Shown here: in pieces, positions 1 to 4,989 of the stretch
How the letters are laid out: the number at the start of each line of letters is the position of its first letter
Position numbering within the stretch: the stretch's first letter is position 1
Assembly (NCBI RefSeq): GCF_030515985.1
Contig: NZ_CP100376.1
Location: 1,316,869-1,324,905 of the forward strand
Source: Corynebacterium accolens
GTDB taxonomy: Bacteria; Actinomycetota; Actinomycetes; Mycobacteriales; Mycobacteriaceae
Reading direction: 5' to 3'
Length of the DNA: 8,037 nt
Translations under genes and position numbers: made by a program
Notes under the pieces: model-generated
Seen by the model: only the letters and a program-made list of their open reading frames with translations
The model's database searches: none
What the model was told of the DNA's origin: nothing

Positions 1-751
1 GGCGCCCGCCGGTGACCGCCGCTGCGGCGAGGAACGGCGTGGCATTGGAGAGATCCGGCTCGATGAACCATTCGCGGCCGGCGATGGGGCCGGGGTGCAC
101 CGTCCACGTGGTGCCATCCGAATCCACGCGCACGCCCGCCTGGCGCAGCATGCCCACCGTCATTTCCACGTGCGGCATAGATGGCAGCTGGCCGCCCTCG
201 TGGGTGAGCTGGATGCCCTGGGAAAAGCGCGCCCCGCTCAGCAGCAGGCCGGAGACGAACTGGGAAGAACCAGAAGCATCGATGGTGACTTTGCCGCCTT
301 CTGGCACGCCGTTGGAGGACACCGTAAAGGGAAGGCTACCTCCTTCCACATCGACGCCGAGGCTGCGCAGCGCATCCAGCGTCGTGGACATGGGGCGGTT
401 ATAGGCCTGCTTATCGCCATCGACGCGCACCGGGCCATCCGCCAGCGCTGCGACCGGCGGCACAAAGCGCATCACGGTGCCGGCCAGCCCGCAATCCACC
501 CTGGCACCGTGCAGCTTCCCAGGCTGGACGTGGATATTGGCGCCGTCATGGGTGAAGCGAACCCCCATGGCACTGAGTGCGTCCTCCATCAGTTGCGTAT
601 CGCGCGATACCAGCGGGGCGTGCAGGATGGACGGGGAATCAGCCAGCGCGGCCAGGATGAAGGCGCGATTGGTAATCGATTTCGATCCTGGCACCTGGTG
701 TTCCCCCGTAACGGGGCTGGTAGCCAGCGGGGCGGTCCAAGGTTGAGACAT
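1..751 (-). CDS. aroA: 3-phosphoshikimate 1-carboxyvinyltransferase (EPSP synthase), 5' part only
   Basis: This gene encodes the sixth step of the cytosolic shikimate pathway, in which shikimate-3-phosphate and phosphoenolpyruvate give EPSP and phosphate. It runs off the left edge; 250 residues are visible of a family usually about 420-440 long. Visible motifs are PGSKSITNR (residues 21-29, substrate loop), [10 protein letters not shown] (87-96, phosphoenolpyruvate-binding loop), the ASGSSQF block, LPSMPHVEM, and [10 protein letters not shown] near the cut end. I chose the ATG at 749-751 because a TATTAT -10 box (759-764) lies 7 nt upstream and there is no good ribosome binding site, so the mRNA is probably leaderless. 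An in-frame ATG at 758-760 would add three residues but overlaps that box. The gene is divergent from the SRAP gene, with 19 bp between starts. The identification is secure; the start is inferred. Confidence 0.96.
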   Translation of the reverse strand, partial: MSQPWTAPLATSPVTGEHQVPGSKSITNRAFILAALADSPSILHAPLVSRDTQLMEDALSAMGVRFTHDGANIHVQPGKLHGARVDCGLAGTVMRFVPPVAALADGPVRVDGDKQAYNRPMSTTLDALRSLGVDVEGGSLPFTVSSNGVPEGGKVTIDASGSSQFVSGLLLSGARFSQGIQLTHEGGQLPSMPHVEMTVGMLRQAGVRVDSDGTTWTVHPGPIAGREWFIEPDLSNATPFLAAAAVTGGR

Positions 752-757
752 AGTGTC

Positions 758-763
758 CATAAT
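758..763 (+). promoter_or_regulatory. -10 box of the SRAP gene (leaderless promoter)
   Basis: CATAAT is followed by 7 nt and then the ATG at 771. The spacing suits a leaderless transcript and supports starting the protein at Met-Cys. The box is one base from consensus at its first position and has no clear -35 partner. It is nearly the mirror image of the aroA -10 box. Confidence 0.4.
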
Positions 764-764
764 A
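759..764 (-). promoter_or_regulatory. -10 box of aroA (leaderless promoter)
   Basis: Read on the minus strand the hexamer is TATTAT. It is followed by a 7-nt discriminator and then directly by the aroA ATG at 751, the spacing expected for a leaderless sigma-A transcript. No clear -35 box is visible, which is common in corynebacteria. The box overlaps the opposite-strand -10 box of the SRAP gene almost completely. Confidence 0.5.
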
Positions 765-770
765 GAGGCC

Positions 771-1421
771 ATGTGCGGAAGATTCGTTCTTTTTACCGAG
801 TCCCTCCTCGATGAGGTGGGAAACCTCCCAGGTGTCCAGGAAGTCCACGCCCCACAGGGCACGCCCGGGCCGCGATATAACATTGCCCCTACTCAGCCCA
901 TTCCCATCGTGCGCGTGCGCGAAGAACTGGCGGAAGTCGAACCCGCGCGGTGGGCGCTGTTGCCGCAGTGGAAGAAAGACATGGATGGCCCGCCGCTTTT
1001 TAATGCCCGGGCAGAAACGGTGGCGAGCAAGCCGTCTTTTCGCACGGCCTTTAAATCCCAGCGCTGCCTTATCCCCATGAACGGCTATTACGAGTGGCAC
1101 AAGGATGGCTCCACCAAGACGCCGTACTACGTCCATCCCGACCAGGGCCTGCTGTGGGCCGCGGGGCTCTGGGATACCGGGCTGGATCGGCTCTCTGCCA
1201 CCATCGTGACCACCGCGGCTACCGAAGAGATGGAGTGGCTGCACCACCGCTTGCCGCGATTTTTGGCGCCGGAGGAGATGCGCACCTGGCTCGAGGGCAG
1301 CGCCGACGAAGCTAAGGAGCTGCTAGTGCCCACTGGCCTGCGGGGATTCGACTACCACGCGGTGGATAAGGCCGTGGGGACTGTCTCCAATGACTACCCG
1401 GAGCTACTCATCCGCCAGTAG
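771..1421 (+). CDS. SRAP-domain DNA-protein crosslink protein (YedK/HMCES family)
   Basis: SRAP proteins protect abasic sites in single-stranded DNA: Cys2, exposed after Met1 removal, forms a thiazolidine crosslink with the ring-opened sugar. The 216-aa product starts MCGRF, the family signature. It has RYNIAPTQ (35-42), NARAET with Asn78, GYYEW with Glu108, and LHHRLP with His158. These match the Cys2, Asn75, Glu105 and His160 active-site set of E. coli YedK, and the length is typical. A GTG at 753 would extend the protein by six residues, but that would bury Cys2, so I start at 771. The gene is divergent from aroA, and its 3' end overlaps convergent ybaK by 18 bp. The M. tuberculosis homologue is, to my recollection, Rv3226c beside aroA. 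All key residues are present, so it should be active. Confidence 0.95.
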   Translation: MCGRFVLFTESLLDEVGNLPGVQEVHAPQGTPGPRYNIAPTQPIPIVRVREELAEVEPARWALLPQWKKDMDGPPLFNARAETVASKPSFRTAFKSQRCLIPMNGYYEWHKDGSTKTPYYVHPDQGLLWAAGLWDTGLDRLSATIVTTAATEEMEWLHHRLPRFLAPEEMRTWLEGSADEAKELLVPTGLRGFDYHAVDKAVGTVSNDYPELLIRQ

Positions 1422-1910
1422 ATCGGCAAAGTCGGCCCCGCACAAGTGCGCGAGTTCTTCTGCGTTGAGCTCGATATCTAGGCCGCGGCGGCCGCCGGAT
1501 ATAAAGACAGTATCGAAAAGCACCGCGGATTCCTCGATCACCGTGGGCAGCGGGTTCTTTTGTCCGAGCGGGGAAATGCCGCCATGCACGTAGCCTGAGG
1601 ATTTCTCGGCATCGTGCACCTGCGCCATGGCTGCCTTAGATACGCCAAGGGCAGCGGCTGCCTTCTTGAGGCTTAAATGGTGCGTCGTGGGAATCACGCA
1701 TACCGCCAGCTCGCGGCGCGGACCTTTGCCCGCAGTGAGATCGATAATGAGCGTTTTCAGCACGCGCTCGGGTTCTACGTCTAAGGCCGCCGCGGCACGA
1801 TCACCAAAGTGATCCTTGCCCGCTTCAAAGGTGGATACGGAGTGCTTGACTCCGGCATCTTCGATGACTTTCAGGGCCGGGGTAGCGGCATGCGGGGACT
1901 TTTTGGCCAT
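1404..1910 (-). CDS. ybaK: Cys-tRNA(Pro)/aminoacyl-tRNA deacylase, YbaK/EbsC family
   Basis: This family hydrolyses mischarged tRNA, typically Cys-tRNA(Pro), in trans after prolyl-tRNA synthetase error. The 168-aa length matches stand-alone YbaK proteins. Visible features are an N-terminal TPALKVIEDAG segment, the conserved lysine in RVLKTLI (Lys52, equivalent to the functionally essential lysine of E. coli YbaK), the LSLKKAAAALG helix and the HGGISPLGQ loop. The start at 1910 is 6 nt after a TAAAAT -10 box, so the transcript is probably leaderless, which fits the lack of a ribosome binding site. It is divergent from sigH across 36 bp and convergent with the SRAP gene, which it overlaps. The exact tRNA substrate cannot be told from sequence; EbsC-like members vary. 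Confidence 0.92.
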   Translation of the reverse strand: MAKKSPHAATPALKVIEDAGVKHSVSTFEAGKDHFGDRAAAALDVEPERVLKTLIIDLTAGKGPRRELAVCVIPTTHHLSLKKAAAALGVSKAAMAQVHDAEKSSGYVHGGISPLGQKNPLPTVIEESAVLFDTVFISGGRRGLDIELNAEELAHLCGADFADLLADE

Positions 1911-1916
1911 ATAGGA

Positions 1917-1922
1917 ATTTTA
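1917..1922 (-). promoter_or_regulatory. -10 box of ybaK (leaderless promoter)
   Basis: The minus strand reads TAAAAT, a close sigma-A -10 match, with 6 nt before the ybaK ATG at 1910. It sits inside the 36-bp gap to sigH, so the two promoters must overlap physically. Confidence 0.5.
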
Positions 1923-1933
1923 GCGTGAGACGT

Positions 1934-1939
1934 TAGGAT
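1934..1939 (+). promoter_or_regulatory. -10 box of sigH (leaderless promoter)
   Basis: TAGGAT lies 7 nt before the GTG at 1947, as expected for a sigma-A-type leaderless transcript. A GGAAT at 1914-1918 followed by GTTA at 1932-1935 looks like SigH promoter parts. Their 13-bp spacing is shorter than the 16-19 bp usual for SigH, so I do not call autoregulation here. Confidence 0.45.
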
Positions 1940-1946
1940 AGATTGT

Positions 1947-2549
1947 GTGGTTAAAGAAACAGTGAGCGAAAAGGAGCTGCAGCGCCGCTTTGAAAAGGAA
2001 TCGCTCCCGCTGCTTGATCAGCTCTATGGCGGCGCGCTGCGCATGACGCGAAACCCGCAAGACGCGGAAGACTTGGTGCAAGAGACCTATCTCAAGGCTT
2101 ATAAGTCCTTTCATTCCTTTAAGCAGGGAACGAATTTGAAGGCATGGCTGTATCGCATCATGACCAATAACTACATCAACTCTTATCGCAAGGCGAAGCG
2201 GCGCCCTACCGAGTCTTCTGCCGATGATCTGAGTGATTTTCAGCTCTATACCACCGCGGGACACGATTCCACCGGCTTGGAATCCGCCGAGGTGGCAGCG
2301 CTTAAAGAGATGCCAGATAGGTCCATCTCGCAGGCCATTAATGACCTACCTGAGGACTACCGGATGGTGGTCTACTACTCCGATGTGGAGGGCTTAGCGT
2401 ACAAAGAAATCGCCGAAATCATGGATACTCCATTGGGAACGGTGATGTCCCGGCTACATCGTGGAAGAAAAATGCTCCGCAAGGCGTTGAAGGACGTAGC
2501 ACGTGAACAAGGAATTGGATTAGAACACCCGGACATGGAGGAGAAGTAA
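1947..2549 (+). CDS. sigH: ECF RNA polymerase sigma factor SigH
   Basis: This group-4 (ECF) sigma factor directs RNA polymerase to heat- and thiol-oxidative-stress genes in corynebacteria and mycobacteria, such as thioredoxin, mycothiol and protein-quality genes. The 200-aa protein has region 2 at about residues 17-90 ([17 protein letters not shown], then [14 protein letters not shown] and [11 protein letters not shown]). Region 4 lies at about 120-185 ([21 protein letters not shown], then [13 protein letters not shown] as the recognition helix). The C-terminal [10 protein letters not shown] tail is shared with other corynebacterial SigH proteins. I chose GTG 1947 because a stop codon closes the frame at 1926 and a -10 box sits 7 nt upstream; a GTG at 1962 is an alternative. 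The stop overlaps the rshA start by one base, so the pair forms an operon. Confidence 0.97.
   Translation: MVKETVSEKELQRRFEKESLPLLDQLYGGALRMTRNPQDAEDLVQETYLKAYKSFHSFKQGTNLKAWLYRIMTNNYINSYRKAKRRPTESSADDLSDFQLYTTAGHDSTGLESAEVAALKEMPDRSISQAINDLPEDYRMVVYYSDVEGLAYKEIAEIMDTPLGTVMSRLHRGRKMLRKALKDVAREQGIGLEHPDMEEK
2435..2465 (+). promoter_or_regulatory. possible SigH-type promoter for rshA inside sigH
   Basis: GGGAAC at 2435-2440 is separated by 19 bp from CGTGGA at 2460-2465. The known SigH pattern is GGAAT/C, about 16-19 bp, then CGTTGA. The -35 part fits well but the -10 part has a G for the conserved T. In C. glutamicum rshA is, as I recall, also transcribed from its own SigH-dependent promoter within sigH, which makes this site worth noting. 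It is weak evidence. Confidence 0.2.
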
Positions 2550-2821
2550 TGGAAGGCGCAACCGGAAAGAACTGTGGTGCGTGTAGCTCCACTGAGGTAC
2601 ACAACCTATTTTGCGAGCTTCTCGATGAATCCACGACCTACGCCCGCGCTTTAGCCATCCGCGAGCACATCGCCCAATGTGATTTTTGCCAGCAACGACT
2701 AGAGCGCGAAGAGCTCGTCCGCTCCCTCGTGCGCAATTGCTGTGCCGGCCAAGCTAAGGCACCGCAATCGCTGCGCCGCCGCATCTCGATAGAAATTACG
2801 GAGATCGAATCCCGCTGGTAA
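2549..2821 (+). CDS. rshA: zinc-binding anti-sigma factor RshA (ZAS family)
   Basis: RshA binds SigH in the cytoplasm under reducing conditions and releases it when its cysteines are oxidised by disulfide stress. The 90-aa product carries the ZAS motif H-x3-C-x2-C (His40, Cys44, Cys47), with upstream candidate ligands at His18 and Cys22. It also has a CGAC pair (Cys9, Cys12) and adjacent Cys64-Cys65, seven cysteines in all, as expected for a redox-sensing anti-sigma factor. It has no membrane segment. The start is fixed by a strong GGAGGAG site (2537-2543) five bases upstream and by the TAATG overlap with sigH, which points to translational coupling and matched expression of the pair. Confidence 0.93.
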   Translation: MEGATGKNCGACSSTEVHNLFCELLDESTTYARALAIREHIAQCDFCQQRLEREELVRSLVRNCCAGQAKAPQSLRRRISIEITEIESRW

Positions 2822-2972
2822 GAAGCGCCCTTCAGAGCTGCGAACGTCTCGCAACAAGAGTCGGGACAGTTCGTACTGCCGTGTTTCCTCATCCAGTTCA
2901 GAAGCAAGCATACTTACCGTCAGGCGCCCTCTGCCGAAGCGGTGCTGTAGAAAAAATTTTCCATAGGATCGC

Positions 2973-3040
2973 ACTCGCAGCGGTCAACCCGCGAGTCAAA
3001 CCCTACCCACACGCCCTGGGGCGTAATGCGAGTGGATAGG
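2973..3040. repeat. nested inverted repeats with competing pairings
   Basis: ACTCGC (2973-2978) can pair with GCGAGT at 2991-2996 or with a second GCGAGT at 3028-3033. Inside lies ACGCCC (3011-3016), TG, GGGCGT (3019-3024). Around that, CCTACCCAC (3002-3010) faces GTGGATAGG (3032-3040). The one mismatch there (3006/3036) is C-A in plus-strand RNA but a G-U wobble in minus-strand RNA, so a minus transcript would fold better. A 7-nt bulge (3025-3031) separates the two stems. Neither strand has a T-run next to it, so this is not a standard terminator. Its function is unknown. Confidence 0.5.
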
Positions 3041-3065
3041 CAAATAGTAGGGGCCTAGCCCTGAC

Positions 3066-3085
3066 GTGTCCATTTTCTGGGGTCA
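3066..3085 (-). mobile_element. possible remnant of an IS3-family terminal repeat
   Basis: Read on the minus strand the sequence is TGACCCCAGAAAATGGACAC. It resembles the TG...CCCC...AAAA...GGACA terminal repeats of many IS3-family elements. It is enclosed by GGGGCC (3050-3055) and GGCCCC (3091-3096). No second end and no transposase frame were found, so at most this is a solo end left after deletion. The match is from memory of family consensus sequences, not from a search. Confidence 0.3.
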
Positions 3086-3149
3086 TGTCCGGCCCCGACT
3101 GGTAAATACGCATCCTGCGAATAGTTGAAGAACGGGTTCTGTTTTTGGG

Positions 3150-3185
3150 GCTGGTACCTCTCTGGTGGTACCAGCGCTAGTTTTT
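3150..3185 (+). terminator. 9-bp hairpin at the 3' end of the 149-aa gene
   Basis: A perfect GCTGGTACC (3150-3158), 8-nt loop, GGTACCAGC (3167-3175) stem is followed on the plus strand, after five bases, by five T residues (3181-3185). Read on the minus strand it begins two bases past the TAG stop of the 149-aa gene but lacks a following T-run. It could stop plus-strand read-through from sigH-rshA and also protect the 3' end of the minus mRNA. Confidence 0.55.
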
Positions 3186-3626
3186 CTGAATTCGCTGGCG
3201 GTAGTAATCACGATTGTCTTCTTGCATGTGAGCAAATTCCATGAGTACGCCCGGCCAGATGGGATACGTATCGATAAGGTTTTCTGCGATGTTTAGCAAC
3301 GGTGAAAAAGCGATCTCGCCCCATCTGATGCCTATACCTACTCTTTCGGAGTAGGCCGTGCTACTTAAAGGGCCAAGTGCCCACTGACTCCCTGACATCG
3401 CATTCATCCATGTGCCGTTGATGGCGAGGATGCGGGATGCTTTCTCTTCATAGCTGTGTTTAGAGTTTAAGATTTCGAGTACGATCTCGAAGGGAAACTC
3501 TTTTGTGCCATCGGTGACCTGCTTGCGCTGAAGAGGCGTAAGGTCTGCAAGTGTCGTGGGGACTGTTGTTGAAAGGAAGTCTTCCAGCCTATTTCCGAAT
3601 TGCTGATGGTATCCGTCAAGCCACAT
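3177..3626 (-). CDS. hypothetical protein, 149 aa, accessory
   Basis: I do not recognise this protein. It is 149 residues, soluble-looking, with no signal peptide, membrane segment, Cys-rich motif or obvious catalytic signature. It is rich in Trp, Tyr and Gln at its ends (MWLDGYHQQF start, DNRDYYRQRIQKN end), with a central GTWMNAMSGSQWALGPL stretch. It is probably a real gene because an AAAGGA site sits 7 bases before the ATG, the frame is long for this lower-GC stretch, and a perfect hairpin lies two bases past the stop. Its codon and base use differ from the GC-rich neighbours, suggesting acquisition by transfer. No partner gene adjoins it, so small immunity, regulatory or phage-derived roles are all possible and unproven. 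Confidence 0.65.
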   Translation of the reverse strand: MWLDGYHQQFGNRLEDFLSTTVPTTLADLTPLQRKQVTDGTKEFPFEIVLEILNSKHSYEEKASRILAINGTWMNAMSGSQWALGPLSSTAYSERVGIGIRWGEIAFSPLLNIAENLIDTYPIWPGVLMEFAHMQEDNRDYYRQRIQKN

Positions 3627-3764
3627 GAGATTCCTTTCGGGCTATGCAGGGCGTATAACCCAAGCCCCTGAATATTGATTTAAAGTCTTGTCGAAAACAG
3701 GTTGCGGATATAGCCCAGTACCCAGTTTTGCTGTCTTCTTAGACGATCGAGTGTATTCCAGCAT

Positions 3765-4162
3765 TCACTTTTCTACAACGAAGATTTGGCTGTTGTGTCC
3801 TGAGGATTCAAGATTCGGCTCTGTGGGGTGCAGCAGAGATGTTGTCGAAGTGAAGAAGGCGAGAATCGCTGCCCCGAGGATAATTATGCGCCTAAATCGG
3901 TTTCTGGTGTCAGCAAGATTTAGTATGTCTCTACTCCATCAATTTGGGCGTAGTGAGGAGCGATGTTTGTGCGGGTTCCGGCTACTACCAGTTTGCACGG
4001 TGAGTCTCGGGCTAGTCCTGCATACTCGTCGTCGTCAAGTGTCTTTCGCCTTGAGGAGGTAGTTGAGGCGAACAGCTTACGGACGATGGGCACCCATATG
4101 TAACAGGGGCCACCATCGCCGATCGCTATACCTGCTAACGGAAGCCGGCAAAAGGAAACCAC
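3765..4162 (-). pseudogene. possible frameshifted coding remnant with a membrane segment
   Basis: Two minus-strand frames abut. The first (GTG at 4162 to TAA at 3920) reads plausibly over PCYIWVPIVRKLFASTT and DDDEYAGLARDSPCKLVVAG, ending IDGVETY. The second (open from 3938 to TGA at 3765) contains RFRRIIILGAAILAFF, which looks like a basic flank plus a membrane helix or signal anchor, and ends SQIFVVEK. The second frame has no ATG, GTG or TTG. However, a GGAG lies 7 bases before an ATA at 3924-3926, where a start codon might once have been. I infer one gene broken by a frameshift, or two small genes of which the second lost its start. I do not recognise either product. Confidence 0.3.
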
Positions 4163-4165
4163 GAA

Positions 4166-4225
4166 ATGAGTTCAATTAGTGCACTTCGGGGAAGCTATGA
4201 CCGATGTCCCGATATGGACCAGTAG
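4166..4225 (+). CDS. possible 19-aa small ORF
   Basis: The frame encodes MSSISALRGSYDRCPDMDQ. It is supported only by an AAGGAAA ribosome-binding sequence (4152-4158) at a suitable distance and a TATACC at about 4130 that might be a -10 box. It may be a leader peptide, the start of a gene truncated by deletion, or chance. Further short frames (for example 4204-4320, 38 codons) overlap it and have no ribosome binding site. Confidence 0.2.
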   Translation: MSSISALRGSYDRCPDMDQ

Positions 4226-4289
4226 TACCAACCCAAATGAGCGCCCTGGTCGCTACTGCTCCGAGAGTCGGATTTCTAATAGAAAGATT

Positions 4290-4342
4290 AAAAACCCGGC
4301 CGTACGAGTTCTTAAGGTGAACTGGTACGAAACCGGGCTTTT
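4290..4342 (-). terminator. intrinsic terminator after bL37
   Basis: In minus-strand order the stem pairs CCCGG (4333-4337) with CCGGG (4295-4299), CGTAC (4325-4329) with GTACG (4301-4305), and GTTC (4319-4322) with GAAC (4308-4311), with small internal mismatches and a 7-nt loop. It is followed by five T residues (4294-4290). It starts about 15 bases after the bL37 stop, the classic position. The plus strand also has TTTT after the stem (4339-4342), so it may work in both directions. Confidence 0.75.
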
Positions 4343-4357
4343 AATATGTGCTGTACG

Positions 4358-4432
4358 TTATGCGCCAGGACGCTTGCCGTGATTAGCGGCCTTCTTGCGG
4401 CGATCCTTGTGCTTGCGACCACGCTTGCTCAT
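4358..4432 (-). CDS. 50S ribosomal protein bL37 (24 aa)
   Basis: This tiny gene encodes a 24-residue, strongly basic peptide starting MSKRGRKHKD and ending NHGKRPGA. It matches from memory the actinobacterial ribosomal protein bL37 found in cryo-EM structures of mycobacterial large subunits (MAKRGRKKRDR...NHGKRP). A strong GAAGGAG ribosome binding site lies 6 bases before the ATG. The gene is 104 bp downstream of whiB1 on the same strand and is followed by an intrinsic terminator, so it is either cotranscribed with whiB1 or driven from its own promoter. A possible -10 box TACAGT lies at 4471-4476. Its size makes automated pipelines likely to miss it. The peptide probably contacts rRNA through its Arg/Lys residues. 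Confidence 0.9.
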   Translation of the reverse strand: MSKRGRKHKDRRKKAANHGKRPGA

Positions 4433-4536
4433 TGCGCACTCCTTCGTTGAGGGTTTCTGAACTTTATTCAACTGTAGCGGCTAAGGGCGCCGAAACGAAA
4501 ATTGGGGTAGGGGTTAGGCTCCCCGGGTCCGCGCTT

Positions 4537-4797
4537 TTAGGCGGACACGCGGGAACGGCCGCGGCCGCGGTTGCGGCGACGCTTGAGGGCGCGGCGCTCC
4601 TCTTCAGACAGGCCGCCCCAGACGCCGGCATCGAGGCCGGACTCGAGTGCCCAGTTGAGGCAGGAAGAGGCAACGGGGCAGCGGTTGCAGACCAGCTTGG
4701 CCTTAGCGATCTGGGTAAGAGCAGGGCCGGAGTTACCTACTGGGAAGAACAGCTCTGGGTCTTCGTCGCGGCAAACGGCTTCGTGGCGCCAATCCAT
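4537..4797 (-). CDS. whiB1: WhiB-family iron-sulfur transcription regulator WhiB1
   Basis: WhiB1 is a small [4Fe-4S] protein that binds sigma-A region 4 and DNA and reacts with nitric oxide; it is essential in M. tuberculosis. The 86-aa product has the cluster cysteines Cys9, Cys37, Cys40 and Cys46, the GVWGG turn (58-62) and a basic C-terminal DNA-binding tail (RRALKRRRNRGRGRSR). The MDWRHEAVCRDEDPELFFPV start is nearly identical to mycobacterial WhiB1. The C. glutamicum gene at this locus is, as I recall, whcE, linked to SigH and the oxidative stress response. An AGGAG site lies 9 bases before the ATG. The next gene downstream is bL37. The promoter is probably far upstream, leaving a long leader. 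All functional residues are intact. Confidence 0.96.
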   Translation of the reverse strand: MDWRHEAVCRDEDPELFFPVGNSGPALTQIAKAKLVCNRCPVASSCLNWALESGLDAGVWGGLSEEERRALKRRRNRGRGRSRVSA

Positions 4798-4899
4798 GAT
4801 TGATATCTCCTAACAAATTTTTGACAGCAGTAAATACGAGCGCAATCCATGAGGGGCAGGAAAGCACCTTGATTTTTAGGTGGTGTGTGAACTGGTCTG

Positions 4900-4956
4900 C
4901 TAGCAGTGGGGCCCGGTCTCGAGGTCGGGCCAGCGTCGCCGCCGCCTATGGTTCAC
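4900..4956 (-). CDS. possible 18-aa Arg-rich leader peptide upstream of whiB1
   Basis: A GTG at 4956 opens MNHRRRRRWPDLETGPHC, with five Arg codons in a row (AGG CGG CGG CGA CGC). The TAG stop lies inside the CTGCTAGCAG palindrome, and the last third overlaps the GGCCCG/CGGGCC hairpin. AGGT lies about 10 bases upstream and a GGAGGAA further up; neither is ideally spaced. If whiB1 is transcribed from near the GlxR-like site, this frame would lie in its leader. It is hypothetical and seen only as a frame. Confidence 0.25.
   Translation of the reverse strand: MNHRRRRRWPDLETGPHC
4910..4931. repeat. strong GC hairpin in the whiB1 upstream region
   Basis: GGCCCG (4910-4915) and CGGGCC (4926-4931) flank a CTCGAG core (4918-4923). 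In plus-strand RNA the two intermediate pairs are G-U wobbles, giving an almost continuous stem. There is no T-run on either strand. It overlaps the end of the Arg-rich short frame. Confidence 0.55.
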
Positions 4957-4989
4957 GGTGTTGTTACCTGAAGTTTCCTCCAGGTTAAG

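Larger units (their letters stand above)
2822..3149. other. gene-free, structured region downstream of rshA
   Basis: I find no convincing gene here. A minus-strand open frame (3054 to 2920, 44 codons) reads protein-like in part (for example GVWVGFDSRVDRCECD, then MENFFYSTAS) but lacks a good start, has no ribosome binding site and overlaps the palindromic cluster at 2973-3040. A second minus frame (2974 to 2699) runs antisense into rshA and is probably chance. The stretch also holds an A/T-rich block (2951-2960) with TAGGAT at 2964-2969, an IS-end-like sequence (3066-3085), and small hairpins at about 3109-3119 and 3129-3140. No clear terminator follows rshA directly. Confidence 0.4.
3627..4290. 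other. lower-GC stretch without an intact recognised gene
   Basis: This 660-bp stretch between the 149-aa gene and the bL37 terminator shows short, overlapping, mostly implausible open frames on both strands. The only content I can support is a decayed-looking minus-strand coding region (3765-4162) and a very short plus frame with a good ribosome binding site (4166-4225). A plus frame at 3688-4062 has an erratic Arg/Cys-rich composition and no ribosome binding site, so I leave it out. Its base composition is visibly more A/T-rich than the genes on either side. Confidence 0.45.

Noticed and set aside
753..770. GTG start at 753 for the SRAP protein
   Set aside because: It would place six residues before Met-Cys. 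The family needs Cys2 as the new N-terminus, and the -10 box sits 7 nt before 771.
95..814. Long plus-strand frame across the aroA region
   Set aside because: It is antisense to aroA, whose minus-strand translation shows all family motifs. The plus translation is His/Arg-rich without a recognisable family.
639..1247. 202-codon minus-strand frame opposite the SRAP gene
   Set aside because: It is a shadow of the SRAP gene and the aroA 5' end in a GC-rich genome, with no motifs.
1914..1935. SigH-type autoregulatory promoter upstream of sigH (GGAAT then GTTA)
   Set aside because: The 13-bp spacing is too short for a SigH promoter. The TAGGAT box fits a sigma-A leaderless promoter better.
2699..2974. 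91-codon minus-strand frame overlapping rshA
   Set aside because: Half of it is antisense to rshA. It starts with GTG, has no ribosome binding site and no recognisable family, though SMLASELDEETRQYELSRLL reads plausibly.
2985..3010. tRNA T-arm-like sequence (GGTTTGACTC on the minus strand)
   Set aside because: There is no acceptor stem, anticodon arm or CCA context around it, and one invariant T-loop base is wrong.
3688..4062. 124-codon plus-strand frame
   Set aside because: It has no ribosome binding site, an erratic composition, and overlaps the more protein-like minus-strand remnant.
4432..4803. Plus-strand frame opposite whiB1
   Set aside because: Its Ala/Gly-rich composition comes from reading whiB1 backwards; whiB1 itself is unambiguous.
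4952..4978. SigH-type promoter for whiB1 (GGAAAC, 15 bp, CGTGAA on the minus strand)
   Set aside because: Both hexamers deviate at key positions and the spacing is short, so it is not convincing without transcription data.
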